Below, in pieces: positions 1 to 11,305 of a DNA stretch of 64,000 nt. Position 1 is the first letter of the stretch; every line of letters starts with the position of its first letter. The DNA is taken from the NCBI GenBank assembly GCA_030686995.1, contig CM060709.1, positions 14,158,872 through 14,222,871 on the forward strand. Reading direction: 5' to 3'. This DNA is from Artemisia argyi. Lineage: Eukaryota > Streptophyta > Magnoliopsida > Asterales > Asteraceae. The notes beneath the pieces are model-generated. The model ran no database searches. It had not been told where the DNA came from and saw nothing but the letters and a program-made list of their open reading frames with translations. The position numbers and the translations under genes were made by a program.

Positions 1-1777
1 CACTGATTAAACAGTAACAAACATTATTAAACTAAAAAGCATAAAATGGAAATTATCACTTACAAAGGTGTATGACTGAGAAGCCAAGAACCATGGACCA
101 ATCTCATAACCTAGTATCCCCCATAGGATTCTAAACCATAAAATAATCCAGATGACACCTACTCCATCTCTTTTCCTTCTTCTTTTTATGAATTTTTTAT
201 TTATTTCCTATTTATTCTATTTTCTTTAGAATTTTGAATTTAACCACCAAACTGAATTCTGAGCTATCTAAAAGCTTCCAAAAGCTTTGTCAGAGCTTAA
301 TTGGACTTATGAGATCAATAAAACAACAACAACAAACAACATACAACTAATTGAGATTTTGAGAATTCCTAAAAATGGCATAAACTGAGAACTGATATGA
401 AACTTGAAATTGATTATGCATAAAGATTGAAATACATGATTTGAACTGAGAACAAGCTTTTTAATTGAAAATACAACTGAAAATAAAGTTTTACACTACC
501 TACGGCTAATTTACTCTAAAACCTAAACTAATACTTTGGTTCTTCTGCTTCCCATCTCTTTTGTAGCTAGTTTCTGAGCTTGTGGGACCCACCAAGACAA
601 TTCCCACCAATCTTAGCCATTGATTGTGTTCCAATTAATCCAGGCCGTTTAAATGACTTTTTGCGCGCCAAAAAGTCATGGGACAGAGGAGGTAACTTGT
701 GAGGGTTTCAAGGGTGATTAAGGGGTTTGGAGGTTTGTATGAGGTGGAGGGTGAGGTGGTGAAGTGTGGGGAGCAAGTTGGGACAGGTGGTGGTGGTGTG
801 GTGGTATGGTTTTGGGAGGGAAATACGTAGGCTGGGTGGTTTTGTTTTAGGGGTGTTGACCGGGTCTTTGACCGAGGGGGTGGACTTGGGCTGTTGGTGG
901 GCTTGGGTAAAAAGGTAGGGTGGGCTTGGATTTAGTTTAGTTTGGATTTGGTTTTGGATAGTAAGGTCCGTTTGGTTTATTTATTAACAAGGACCAATTT
1001 TTGTAGTTTGGTGAAAGTTAAGGGTGGGTTTTGTAAATTTACCAAAGTTCTCATAAGGTCCTAATTTGTCACATGTGAATAGTACAAGGTTATTTTTGAT
1101 ATTTTTTTATTTTTTAAATACCCGAGGACTAAAACTGACAATTCACCAAACTTGAAGGACTAAATGTGTAATTTATTCAAAACTTTCTCCCAGGGACTAA
1201 AAGTGACAATTATGAATACCCTAGGACCCTTAATGATAATTTTCCCATTTTAAACACTCGGGGACTAAAACTGTCAAGTTTGAAACTTTGAGGGACCTGT
1301 TTTGCCAAATTGTGAAACTTTAGGGACCAATCATGTAAATTCACCAAACTTCATACCAAGGACCATTCCTGCAAAAGATTATTAGTATAAGGACCAAAAT
1401 TGCTTTTCTCAAAGTTTTTACATCCCAGGGACCATTTCTGTCAATTTCCAAAGTTGAGGGACTAAACTTGTAATTTTGTGAAACTTTGCACCAAAGGACT
1501 AAATATGTAACTTTATGATTAAAAAGGACCTTTGATGACTTTTTCATGTTTTAAGAATAACCAGGGACTAGTTTTGCCAATTTATGAAACTTGAGGGACT
1601 GAAACTGCCAATTATGCAAACTTTGTACGTTTTTCATCTGTTTTTGCATATTTTGCATTTAAAACATATAAAACACATCTTTAAGATATTTAAAGTATTT
1701 TGATACATATTTGAGTGTTTTTGTATGTTTTGGCAGTTCAGATTGGTATAAAATGATGAGTATTTAGACACTCATCA
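1..1777 (-). repeat. Element A 3' LTR, partial (cut by window edge)
   Basis: This matches the last 1761 bases of the right LTR. It ends with ACTCATCA at 1777 and is followed immediately by the PPT. By comparison with the complete copy, about 2.4 kb of this LTR lies left of the window. A 16-bp stretch near 931-946 is missing from the other copy. Confidence 0.92.
1000..1640. repeat. Degenerate short repeats inside the element A LTR
   Basis: The phrases GGGACTAAAACTG, TGTCAATTT and GAAACTTTGAGGGAC recur about ten or more times with variable spacing of roughly 40-60 bases. The second LTR carries the same array at about 8650-9270. No coding capacity is supported. Short ORFs here recur only because the LTR is duplicated. 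Confidence 0.7.
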
Positions 1778-1791
1778 ATCCCCCACACTAA
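1778..1791 (-). other. Element A polypurine tract
   Basis: On the minus strand AGTGTGGGGGAT directly precedes the LTR start TGATGAG. This is the expected position for plus-strand priming. Confidence 0.85.
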
Positions 1792-1844
1792 ACTATTGCT
1801 AGTCCCTAGCAATCTATTGAGAAAAACTTAATGGATTTGAAAAA

Positions 1845-2215
1845 CTCTTTACCAAAAGCCATCACTTCTGGAGTAGCCAGGTGTAAGAACTGTGGCACAC
1901 CTGATAACCGTGTGATTTTGAGCAAATCACCAGCTGTCAACGGATTTGATTAGTCTTTACCAAAAGCCGTTTGCTTCTGGACTAGCCAACTCTTGATGGA
2001 ATAGTCAACATCTTGGTGAGCTGATTACCAATTATGGATTTTCTACGGCCTTTACCACAAGCCATAATCTTGCGGGCTAGCCAACTCATTAACTTTTGAG
2101 GATAATGGAGAGTTGAGGAACCATACAATTTTTGGCAAATTGCAAGCCATAAACGGGTTTGAGTTATCTTTACCAAGAACCGTTTGATCCTGGATTAGCC
2201 AATCCTGTTGTGGGT
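1845..2215. repeat. Four diverged tandem copies in element A 3' UTR
   Basis: Four copies of a motif reading TTTACCAAAAGCC, then about 10-15 bases, then CTGGACTAGCCAA-like text begin near 1850, 1955, 2047 and 2168, spaced about 90-120 bases. They lie between the ORF and the 3' LTR. Function is unknown. Confidence 0.7.
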
Positions 2216-2331
2216 TAGACATGGAGGATTGATACCATTTATTGCGTTCTAAGTGAGAAAAAAAAATTAAAATTTTGGCTAAAATGGGGGTTCTTGATGG
2301 AACATGTGTTTAAATTCGTTAGAATAACGAA

Positions 2332-2592
2332 TCTCCCCCCACACTTAGAACTGAATATTGTCCTCAATATTCAAAGCACCGGGTGTTAAACCGAACTTAG
2401 AACGTAAAAGGAAAACATTCTATAGCCTTCATTTAAGATGTATATACATACAATTATTTTTTAGATAAAACTTCTTAAATAGAAGCTATCACTATATGTA
2501 CATTTTCTTTTTCATTCATTCATTTTTTTTTTTTTTTTTTTTTTTTTTAGAGATATATATATACAACATGTGGGGCATCTCCCCCACACTAG
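2332..2592 (-). other. Two extra PPT-like motifs inside element A
   Basis: AGTGTGGGGGGAGAT (minus strand, near 2332-2347) and AGTGTGGGGGAGATG (near 2577-2592) closely copy the true PPT at 1778-1791. Multiple PPT-like tracts downstream of the ORF are a habit of Athila-type elements. A poly-T run lies between them at 2524-2549. Confidence 0.65.
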
Positions 2593-2789
2593 GGTGTTAC
2601 ACACGGGTGACAACCCATGTTTTTGCTAATGTTTTTGATTCCCGAGTCACTAGCTGGACTCGACCCCGAATTTATTTGTCCATGGGGAAGCAAGTGGAAG
2701 AGACAATCTCAATCGGACTTTCATTCAAGACGTTTGGATAAACATTTGAAGCACGTGAAAGTTCCACACCGATGAGATAAGTAACCGGC

Positions 2790-5054
2790 TCATAATTTAT
2801 AAATGAGAATGCCGGGATCAAAGATAATGTCTTCACTCCCGAAAGAGTGAAGAACAGGATAGGGAACAGAATATATGAAGAAAAGGAAGAAAGTCATGAT
2901 GAAAATCATGATTAACTCCTCATCCTCAATAGGAGAATTCATTGGTTCATGAATCTCCTCATTTAAGCTCGGTTGATCAAGACATATTATGGGTATGTCT
3001 AGATCAAAATAGAATTTATCATACTCAGGAGGAGATATGATATGAGTGAGTTCATCGGAGAACTCCTCAAAGGTGAATGATTCGTATTCGGGATTGATTT
3101 GAGTGAATTCACTTGGGAACTCCTCAATAGTAAATGATTCATAAACGGGAAGAGAATTATAAGAATGAGAAGTGGTATTGCCACTTATCTTCTCTTCCGT
3201 TTGATCAAAATGGAACGTTTGCAATTCAGGAATAGAATCATTGATCAAAATCTCACTATCCTTGACGGGGATAGGAGATGAAATAGGCTTTTCATTAAAA
3301 GCCTCGATTCTAGAAATGAGAAGATTAGCATTTAACAATGTAAGACGAAGAGATTCGTCTTGAATTATTTCTTCCTCATTCTCTTCTTCTGAGTTGACAA
3401 GCTCAGAAGGTAATTCCCCCACATAACTTATGTCTCCACAAGATAAAGAATAGTTCTCATCAGAATCAGAGAACGTCTCAATATGATTATTTGGAAAGAC
3501 AAGAGGGGAAGGGATATCACACATATGCTCAAGAATTCCCTGTGACTCACTTGGGATTGGGACAAGGTTCTCAACACTAGACTTTATGAATTCGTCCGAT
3601 TCCTTTGCAGGAACAGTGTCAAGATGCTCGTCCCCCATGTTCAGAGAGTGAGTGGGAACCTCGGGTGTGATAACATCATACAGAGGGAGCTGAGAAGGAC
3701 TAGCAGTAATGGAGTCTACAAGTTCCATTATTTCTACTGCTGGTGATTCAGTTATATTCTTTTCTCCCTGTGTATGCATGGAAGGAGTCTCAACTGATGA
3801 ACATGATGAGGAATCATCACTTTCATCATCTTCATAGAGAAGAGCAGCATTTTGAAATTTGGTACGTGTTATAGCTGCATGTTCTAAGACTAGTAATTCT
3901 TCCATGCTTCTTTCGTCTCTAGCAGCATGTTTTTCAGCAAGTAATTTCGTGATAGATTTATCACGAGAATATTGAGTGAGTGGAAACTGTGGGGGTGTGA
4001 ATGTGTCAAAACCGGATGTATTAGAACTAGAACAATGTTCAGGTTTATAATACGGTTGACATTTAAAATCATCATGAGGACCCCCACAATGTACACAAGA
4101 AAAACTTGGTGCATTGTGAAACGACATATTAGCTAACTCCTCCTTAATGTTTTTAAGTTTCTCAAGAACCTCTAGACAAGGATCTTGCTGGTTTTGAGGA
4201 GTTGCTTGGTTCATTTGGTACTGTGGAGGTGGGTCTTGAAATGAATAGTCGTAATTGTTACAAGGAAATGGATTCCTTGTTTGACAATCAGAGCTAAAGT
4301 GTGGACCTCCACAGTACTCACAACAGTAAAACTGTTGAGTCTGGCTTGGTGTATTTTGATACGAAGCATCATTGAAATTTGGATAATATGATTCTTGCTC
4401 GTATGAATGTGATGGGTAGTTTGAAAATTTTGAGGAGTCGTTGTATGAGTTTTGATTAGGATCATAAGCAAATGAATTACTCGATCCACAAAACAAACAA
4501 CTCCCATTTTGAATATCATTACCACATTGTTCACATGTACACCAATGACATGGAAAACCGAAAAGAGGCTCACCACAACCGTCACAAGGAATAAAAGCCG
4601 GAGGGGGGACAAGTGGTGTGCTCTTAGAGCTAGGAATTTCCACCACTTCCGTTATGGTCTCGGGTTTTGGTTCTTGATAAACGTGAAGGTTAGGTAAGTC
4701 GTTTTTTTCAGTTACTGCCCTGAGCTCTGTACGTTTGCTTGACAAACTTTTAACCATAAACCGTGAAAGATCAGGATTGATTTTTGAAGGTTTAGAAGCA
4801 TTTGTGAGCTCAGGTTTTTGGACAACCGTGGTTTGGACGTAATTAGCACCTCCATCGTCAGAAGAAAGTACAAGGTCCTTTGTCACCTCGGTTTCATGAT
4901 CTCTTTCCCTCACCGGAGAGGGAATAGGAATCAAAGGTCTATCATAATCAACATGACATCTCGATATTTTTGACAAGGCCATAAGTTTTTCAACTTCGCT
5001 TTTAAAGGCCCTTTGTTTAAAGAAATCGTCATCGAGAGATGCCATTAGAATCAA
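2790..5054 (-). CDS. 754-aa Cys-rich retrotransposon ORF of unknown function (gag-like, Asteraceae type)
   Basis: One uninterrupted frame spans most of the interior of element A. A Met three codons in (at 5045) is an equally good start. Residues about 157-189 form a Cys-rich cluster with repeated CxxC pairs. Two variant knuckles of spacing C-X2-C-X3-H-X4-C lie near 245-257 and 320-332, both with the text CGGPH, as in Athila-type Gag. The centre and C-terminal half are very acidic and Ser-rich. Residues about 712-735 are strongly hydrophobic, a possible membrane segment, followed by a short tail ending FDPGILIYKL. I know similar proteins from Asteraceae genomes, usually labelled hypothetical or retrotransposon-related. 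A nucleic-acid-binding, Gag-like role is inferred from the knuckles. No protease or polymerase motif is present. The frame is intact although the element has no pol. Confidence 0.8.
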   Translation of the reverse strand: MILMASLDDDFFKQRAFKSEVEKLMALSKISRCHVDYDRPLIPIPSPVRERDHETEVTKDLVLSSDDGGANYVQTTVVQKPELTNASKPSKINPDLSRFMVKSLSSKRTELRAVTEKNDLPNLHVYQEPKPETITEVVEIPSSKSTPLVPPPAFIPCDGCGEPLFGFPCHWCTCEQCGNDIQNGSCLFCGSSNSFAYDPNQNSYNDSSKFSNYPSHSYEQESYYPNFNDASYQNTPSQTQQFYCCEYCGGPHFSSDCQTRNPFPCNNYDYSFQDPPPQYQMNQATPQNQQDPCLEVLEKLKNIKEELANMSFHNAPSFSCVHCGGPHDDFKCQPYYKPEHCSSSNTSGFDTFTPPQFPLTQYSRDKSITKLLAEKHAARDERSMEELLVLEHAAITRTKFQNAALLYEDDESDDSSSCSSVETPSMHTQGEKNITESPAVEIMELVDSITASPSQLPLYDVITPEVPTHSLNMGDEHLDTVPAKESDEFIKSSVENLVPIPSESQGILEHMCDIPSPLVFPNNHIETFSDSDENYSLSCGDISYVGELPSELVNSEEENEEEIIQDESLRLTLLNANLLISRIEAFNEKPISSPIPVKDSEILINDSIPELQTFHFDQTEEKISGNTTSHSYNSLPVYESFTIEEFPSEFTQINPEYESFTFEEFSDELTHIISPPEYDKFYFDLDIPIICLDQPSLNEEIHEPMNSPIEDEELIMIFIMTFFLFFIYSVPYPVLHSFGSEDIIFDPGILIYKL

Positions 5055-5249
5055 TTATGAGATAAGTGGAAGAAGGTAGAATCAAAGGGTTTTGGGGATG
5101 AGAAATGAAGAATCAAATAGGTAAGGGTGTAAAGGTGAATATTTTTGGGTTTTGATTTATAAAAATATGGATAAAAGATGGTAAATATACAATGGATGTA
5201 TATCCAGAATCACTAATACGCAAAAACGTTTAGAATAAGCGCACAACCT

Positions 5250-5266
5250 CCCCGGCAGCGGCGCCA
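5250..5266 (-). other. Element A primer binding site (tRNA-Asp type)
   Basis: The minus strand reads TGGCGCCGCTGCCGGGG, five bases from the LTR end. It matches the complement of a plant tRNA-Asp 3' end including CCA, with one mismatch by my memory of that tRNA. This marks the right-hand LTR as the 5' LTR. Confidence 0.88.
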
Positions 5267-5271
5267 AATTT

Positions 5272-8200
5272 TGATTCGCCTCAAACAGTCAGATAATATC
5301 AACCAAGTAATGGTCAACAAGTCAAACAGCTGAGGCAAATGCTTCCGAGGAATACAGTGTTTTCCCGGGTCGTAAGTCCCAACGAGGTGTGCGATGTGAT
5401 ATTATAAACAAATCTGTGATTAGTGAATGTGAACAGGGAAGGTATAAAAGTGTGTGTGTGATTAGACTAGGGTTTTATAACTTAAAATAACTTATTTAGA
5501 ACGATTACGTAAAACCTAGATATCTAAAACGTTTAAAACGTACACCAAATTAAAATCAGACGCGACTGCGTACTGAGAAAAAGGTGAGTTTTAAGAAAAA
5601 TAAACTATAAGGGTTAAAAATGAAAATTCTATAAATTTAAACTTAAAATAAAATTAAAATGAAAATAAAACTATTTTTTAGATTATTATATTATTTATTA
5701 TTAATTATTTAATTAAAAACTATTTAACTATTTAATTAGAAAATTATAAATACTACAAATTAAACTAAAAACTTATAAAAATATTTTCTAAACCTAAATT
5801 AGAACTTGAAGAAAGTATAAAAAATAAAAATAAATCTTTTTGTCTTTTTATGAATTTTCTATTAATTAAAAACTATTTATAATAATTATACTAATTAAAC
5901 TAATTTAAATTACAAATATTATTAAACTAACTTAGAAAATTATGAAAAATTTTATATATCTAATTAACCATCATGGGAATCCTAAAAAATTATAAAAACT
6001 TTATTTTATATATTTTTAAACTAGTTAACTAATTATTATTCTATTTATTAATTATTAGCTAATTAAACTATTTAAATTATAAAAACTATTAAATGAACAG
6101 TATAAATCACAAGAAAATTTCTAAAATTATCTTATGACTTATAGAAGCTAGGAAAAATATAAAATATAGGTGTTACTATATAAAAACTAATTATGCTAAT
6201 TAAAACTTATTTATTGATTAATTACTAATAAAACTATTTTTAATTCTAATTAATACTAAAAGACAAAATTAAAATCTGAGAAAATTATTATAATTACTTT
6301 AACCTAAAATGAAATTAATAAAAATATAAAAATACAACTTTCTTAATAAAAATGTAAAAATGAAAATTAAAATTAAATTGTATTAAATAGAAACTATCAC
6401 TTAATTTTATATTGTTTTTTCTGGATTTTTATTTTACAAAACTAATTTATACCTAAATATAACTAACTTTTGTAAAAACAATATTTTTATAACTTATTAA
6501 TAAGCTAGATATAAGCTAATTACCAAGGCAGTTGACTTTAGTTGACCCAAGTAGCAAATAAGCCAAAACTGACTTGTGTGGGACCCACTATGGTATATTC
6601 TGATTCTAATAAGCTAATTGGACTTGTCAAAGCTTAATTTAACTCAATAAGCTCAGTAGATAAGCTAAAAAGCCAAAATAAGCTAATCCAAAAACTGTTT
6701 TGAACACAGAATGGGGACAATGTTTTGAGTCTGATTTAAGTGGGGTCCACTTGGATTCAAGTCAAACAAAAAGTCAATACAGATAGCCTGGTAGGAGGGG
6801 GGTTGGGGGAACCTAAAGTCTAGGTGTGGGACCCACTGGGGTGGTCACAAAACACCACCAAAGTGGTGGGTGTGGATGAGGTCTGGTCTGAGCAGGGCAA
6901 CACCTTGCCCTGCAGTTGTGTTTAGGGCTGAGTGGGACCCACTTACAAAAATCTTAAAAATATAAAAATGGTGGGATTTCAAAGTTGAGATGGTGGAGTA
7001 CAAGTATACAAAAGCACAAAGCCTAATTCCTAATACTAAAATCTAGAAAAATCCTACAAGTTTTGGAAAAACCTGAGGAGTGTATTTTGACTTTTTAAGA
7101 AACTTTGAACTAGTTGACTTTTATGAATTTCTAACACTCCCTACTGGTTAAATAAGTTAATATAAGCTGTGATAATCCTAAATTAAGCTAGTCCTACAAG
7201 GTATAAGCTAATGGGTGAGTTTATGAACCACAAATCCTTGACAGTTAACTGTCAAGGACTTTGGAGGTTGATTTTGACTTTTGGCTTGATATGGACTTAG
7301 TTCCTTGGTTTCTTTAACCTAAATTATCCTATGTAAACATGTTTCAATCACAAACAACCACTGAACAACACAAATGCACAGGGTATTCCCCTGTGCCAAA
7401 CACTACCTTATATGACCAAATTTATGATTAACAAAACAAATAAGTGAATTAAACCTTAACTCTAATTCTTTATACTATAATATGATTATACTAAGATCAA
7501 ATGAACACTTATCAATCACAATACAAGCATACACCTCAGATTTGTCAAAGATGAGGTTTCCACTGTGAAACTTTTGATTTTTGGAACAAATGAACCCTAT
7601 GAACAATTAACTGATTTTAGTTGATATTATAACTAACAAATATCTAATAAACACTTAAAAACACTGATTAAACAGTAACAAACATTATTAAACTAAAAAG
7701 CATAAAATGGAAATTATCACTTACAAAGGTGTATGACTGAGAAGCCAAGAACCATGGACCAATCTCATAACCTAGTATCCCCCATAGGATTCTAAACCAT
7801 AAAATAATCCAGATGACACCTGCTCCATCTCTTTTCCTTCTTCTTTTTATGAATTTTTTATTTATTTCCTATTTATTCTATTTTCTTTGGAATTTTGAAT
7901 TTAACCACCAAACTGAATTCTGAGCTATCTAAAAGCTTCCAAAAGCTTTGTCAGAGCTTAATTGGACTTATGAGATCAATAAAACAACAACAACAAACAA
8001 CATACAACTAATTGAGATTTTGAGAATTCCTAAAAATGGCATAAACTGAGAACTGATATGAAACTTGAAATTGATTATGCATAAAGATTGAAATACATGA
8101 TTTGAACTGAGAACAAGCTTTTTAATTGAAAATACAACTGAAAATAAAGTTTTACACTACCTACGGCTAATTTACTCTAAAACCTAAACTAATACTTTGG

Positions 8201-9422
8201 TTCTTCTGCTTCCCATCTCTTTTGTAGCTAGTTTCTGAGCTTGTGGGACCCACCAAGACAATTCCCACCAATCCTAGCCATTGATTGTGTTCCAATTAAT
8301 CCAGGCCGTTTAAATGACTTTTTGCGCGCCAAAAAGTCATGGGACAGAGGAGGTAACTTGTGAGGGTTTCAAGGGTGATTAAGGGGTTTGGAGGTTTGTA
8401 TGAGGTGGAGGGTGAGGTGGTGAAGTGTGGGGAGCAAGTTGGGACAGGTGGTGGTGGTGTGGTGGTATGGTTTTGGGAGGGAAATACGTAGGCTGGGTGG
8501 TTTTGTTTTAGGGGTGTTGACCGGGTCTTTGACCGAGGGGGTGGACTTGGGCTGTTGGTGGGCTTGGGTAAAAAGGTAGGGTGGGCTTGGATTTGGTTTT
8601 GGATAGTAAGGTCCGTTTGGTTTATTTATTAACAAGGACCAATTTTTGTAGTTTGGTGAAAGTTAAGGGTGGGTTTTGTAAATTTACCAAAGTTCTCATA
8701 AGGTCCTAATTTGTCACATGTGAATAGTACAAGGTTATTTTTGATATTTTTTTATTTTTTAAATACCCGAGGACTAAAACTGACAATTCACCAAACTTGA
8801 AGGACTAAATGTGTAATTTATTCAAAACTTTCTCCCAGGGACTAAAAGTGACAATTATGAATACCCTAGGACCCTTAATGATAATTTTCCCATTTTAAAC
8901 ACTCGGGGACTAAAACTGTCAAGTTTGAAACTTTGAGGGACCTGTTTTGCCAAATTGTGAAACTTTAGGGACCAATCATGTAAATTCACCAAACTTCATA
9001 CCAAGGACCATTCCTGCAAAAGATTATTAGTATAAGGACCAAAATTGCTTTTCTCAAAGTTTTTACATCCCAGGGACCATTTCTGTCAATTTCCAAAGTT
9101 GAGGGACTAAACTTGTAATTTTGTGAAACTTTGCACCAAAGGACTAAATATGTAACTTTATGATTAAAAAGGACCTTTGATGACTTTTTCATGTTTTAAG
9201 AATAACCAGGGACTAGTTTTGCCAATTTATGAAACTTGAGGGACTGAAACTGCCAATTATGCAAACTTTGTACGTTTTTCATCTGTTTTTGCATATTTTG
9301 CATTTAAAACATATAAAACACATCTTTAAGATATTTAAAGTATTTTGATACATATTTGAGTGTTTTTGTATGTTTTGGCAGTTCAGATTGGTATAAAATG
9401 ATGAGTATTTAGACACTCATCA
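5272..9422 (-). repeat. Element A 5' LTR, complete (4151 bp)
   Basis: This is bounded by TGATTCGCC at 5272 and ACTCATCA at 9422, next to the PBS on the left and interrupted host pol on the right. The 5.3-7.1 kb part is extremely AT-rich. No ORF of interest is present. The text TTCCCGGGTCG...GTCCCAACGA near 5363 also occurs near 14,848 in the solo LTR C, so the two families are related. Confidence 0.9.
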
Positions 9423-11305
9423 ACTTCTCCAAAATTGCTCGGCCAATGACTCAATTACTTGTGAAGGATGCTCCGTTCGATTTTTCCCAAGAATGCAAGG
9501 ATGCATTCGATCTCCTAAAAAAGGAACTTACACAAGCTCCAATCATGATCACACCCAACTGGGAGTTACCATTTGAAATCATGTGTGACGCTAGCGACTT
9601 CGCTGTCGGGGCTGTATTAGGCCAACGGCGTGACAAGCTTTTCCAACCTATTTACTACGCTAGAAAAATCATGAATCTCGCTCAAGAGAATTACTCCACC
9701 ACCGAGAAAGAATTATTAGCCGTAGTGTTTGCGTTCGACAAATTCTGACAATATCTTGTCCTTTCAAAAACAGTCGTCTTCACTGATCACTCGGCTCTTC
9801 GATATCTTTTTGCGAAGCAGGATGCTAAGCCACGACTAATTCGGTGGATCTTGTTGCTACAAGAATTCGATGTTGAGATTCGTGATAAGAGGGGGCAGAA
9901 AATCTGGCCGCAGATCATCTATCTCGTCTCGAAAACCCCTTGGATAAGCACGATAGAAGTGAGATTAGGGATTCATTTCCTGACGAACAACTCATGTTAA
10001 TGATTGATTCGGAGCCGTGGTACGCCGATTTTGCTAATTACCTCGCAAGTAGACTTGTTCCTGAACACCTGACTAGGTACGAAAGGAAAAGGTTCTTTTC
10101 TCAGCTAAAATACTACTTTTGGGATGAACCATTTTTATTCCGAAGGTGTCCTGACCAAATTATAAGACGCTGTGTTTCGGAAAGTGAGGCAGTAAAGATT
10201 ATGAGGGAATGTCACTCTGGTCCCTCTGGCGGGCATCATGGGATAAACACTACCCCCGAAAGATTTTCGATGCGGGATTCTATTGGCCTACAATTTTCCG
10301 TGATGTAAAAGAAATGGTGCAGGCATGCGATGCATGTCAACGGACCGGGAACATATCACATAGGGATGAAGGACCTCAGAACTTTATACAAGTATGTGAG
10401 GTCTTCGATGTTTGGGGAATTGACTTCATGGGACCCTTTCCATCTTCAGGGGGAACGAATACATTTTAGTCGCCATCGATTATGTTTCAAAATGGGTTGA
10501 GGCACAAGCCCTTAGGACCAGTGATGCCAGAGTAGTTATTCATTTCCTGAAAAAGCTTTTCGCTAGATTCGGGATTCCTAAAGCTCTCATCAGTGATAGG
10601 GGTACCCATTTTTGCAATGCACAAATGGAAAAGGTTATAAAGAGGTATGGAGTATCCCATCGGTTCTCCACCGCCTATCATCCACAAACCAATGGCCAAT
10701 TCGAAAACACCAACAGGGCTATTAAAAGAATACTTGAAAAGACGGTTAGTCAAAATAGAAAGGACTGGTCATTTAAACTCGACGAAGCCTTATGGGCATT
10801 CCGAACCGCCTACAAAACACCTATTGGAACGACCCCGTTTCGCATGGTGTATGGTAAGGCATGTCACTTACCAGTGGAATTAGAACATAAGGCTTATTGG
10901 GCGCTTAAGACATGTAACTTAGATTACACAATTGCTGGAACTAATAGGTTCTTGCAATTACACGAGCTTGACGAGCTTAGGTTAGAAGCCTACGAATCTT
11001 CCATCACATATAAAGAGAGAGCAAAAAGATGGCATGACCAGAGGATTAAGAAACCCAAAGAATTTTCAGAGGGAGACCAAGTCCTATTGTACAATTCTCG
11101 GCTGAGATTATTTCCGGGAAAACTTAAGTCTAGATGGTATGGACCGTTTACGGTAAAGAATTCCTCTAAAACTGGAGCCGTGATGTTATTAGACGATGAA
11201 GGTAGGGAATTTACTGTTAACATACAATGTGTAAAACATTATCAAGAAAATAACAATGAAATGATTAGTGAGGAGGATGTGACGTTTGATGATGAGGTCA
11301 CGTAG
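9423..11305 (+). pseudogene. Element B1 pol, 3' half: RT end, RNase H, integrase (Athila-like), broken
   Basis: The 5' part is cut off by element A. Readable order: the end of the RT connection (text FSKIARP), RNase H ([29 protein letters not shown]), integrase zinc finger (H..H then CDACQ, near 10,220-10,340), integrase core with Asp in WGIDFMGPF (near 10,420), Asp in ISDRGTHF (near 10,600) and Glu downstream of YHPQTNGQ (near 10,690), then a C-terminal tail ending at 11,305. No chromodomain is seen. Breaks: an in-frame TGA at 9746-9748 where the family has Arg, and three one-base losses, each at a run of five identical bases (G at 9891-9895, C at 10,253-10,257, G at 10,449-10,453). The last segment, 10,625-11,305, is open. 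Not functional as written. Confidence 0.88.

Larger units (their letters stand above)
1..9422 (-). mobile_element. Element A: young LTR retrotransposon lacking pol (LARD-like), left end outside window
   Basis: Two long direct repeats flank a 3.5-kb interior. Bases 1-1777 match 7662-9422, with only three substitutions and one 16-bp indel seen. A tRNA-Asp-type PBS next to the right repeat and a PPT next to the left repeat fix the orientation as minus. The LTRs start TGATGAGTGTC and end CGAATCA in that orientation. The interior holds one long ORF and no protease, reverse transcriptase or integrase, so the element would depend on enzymes from an autonomous relative. It interrupts the pol of element B1, whose reading frame resumes at 9422-9423. 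Low LTR divergence implies recent insertion. The left target-site copy lies outside the window. Confidence 0.9.

Noticed and set aside
8369..9192. Pro/Thr-rich 88-aa and 68-aa ORFs in the A LTR
   Set aside because: Within LTR repeats; the second occurs twice only because both LTRs carry it. No conserved start or domain.
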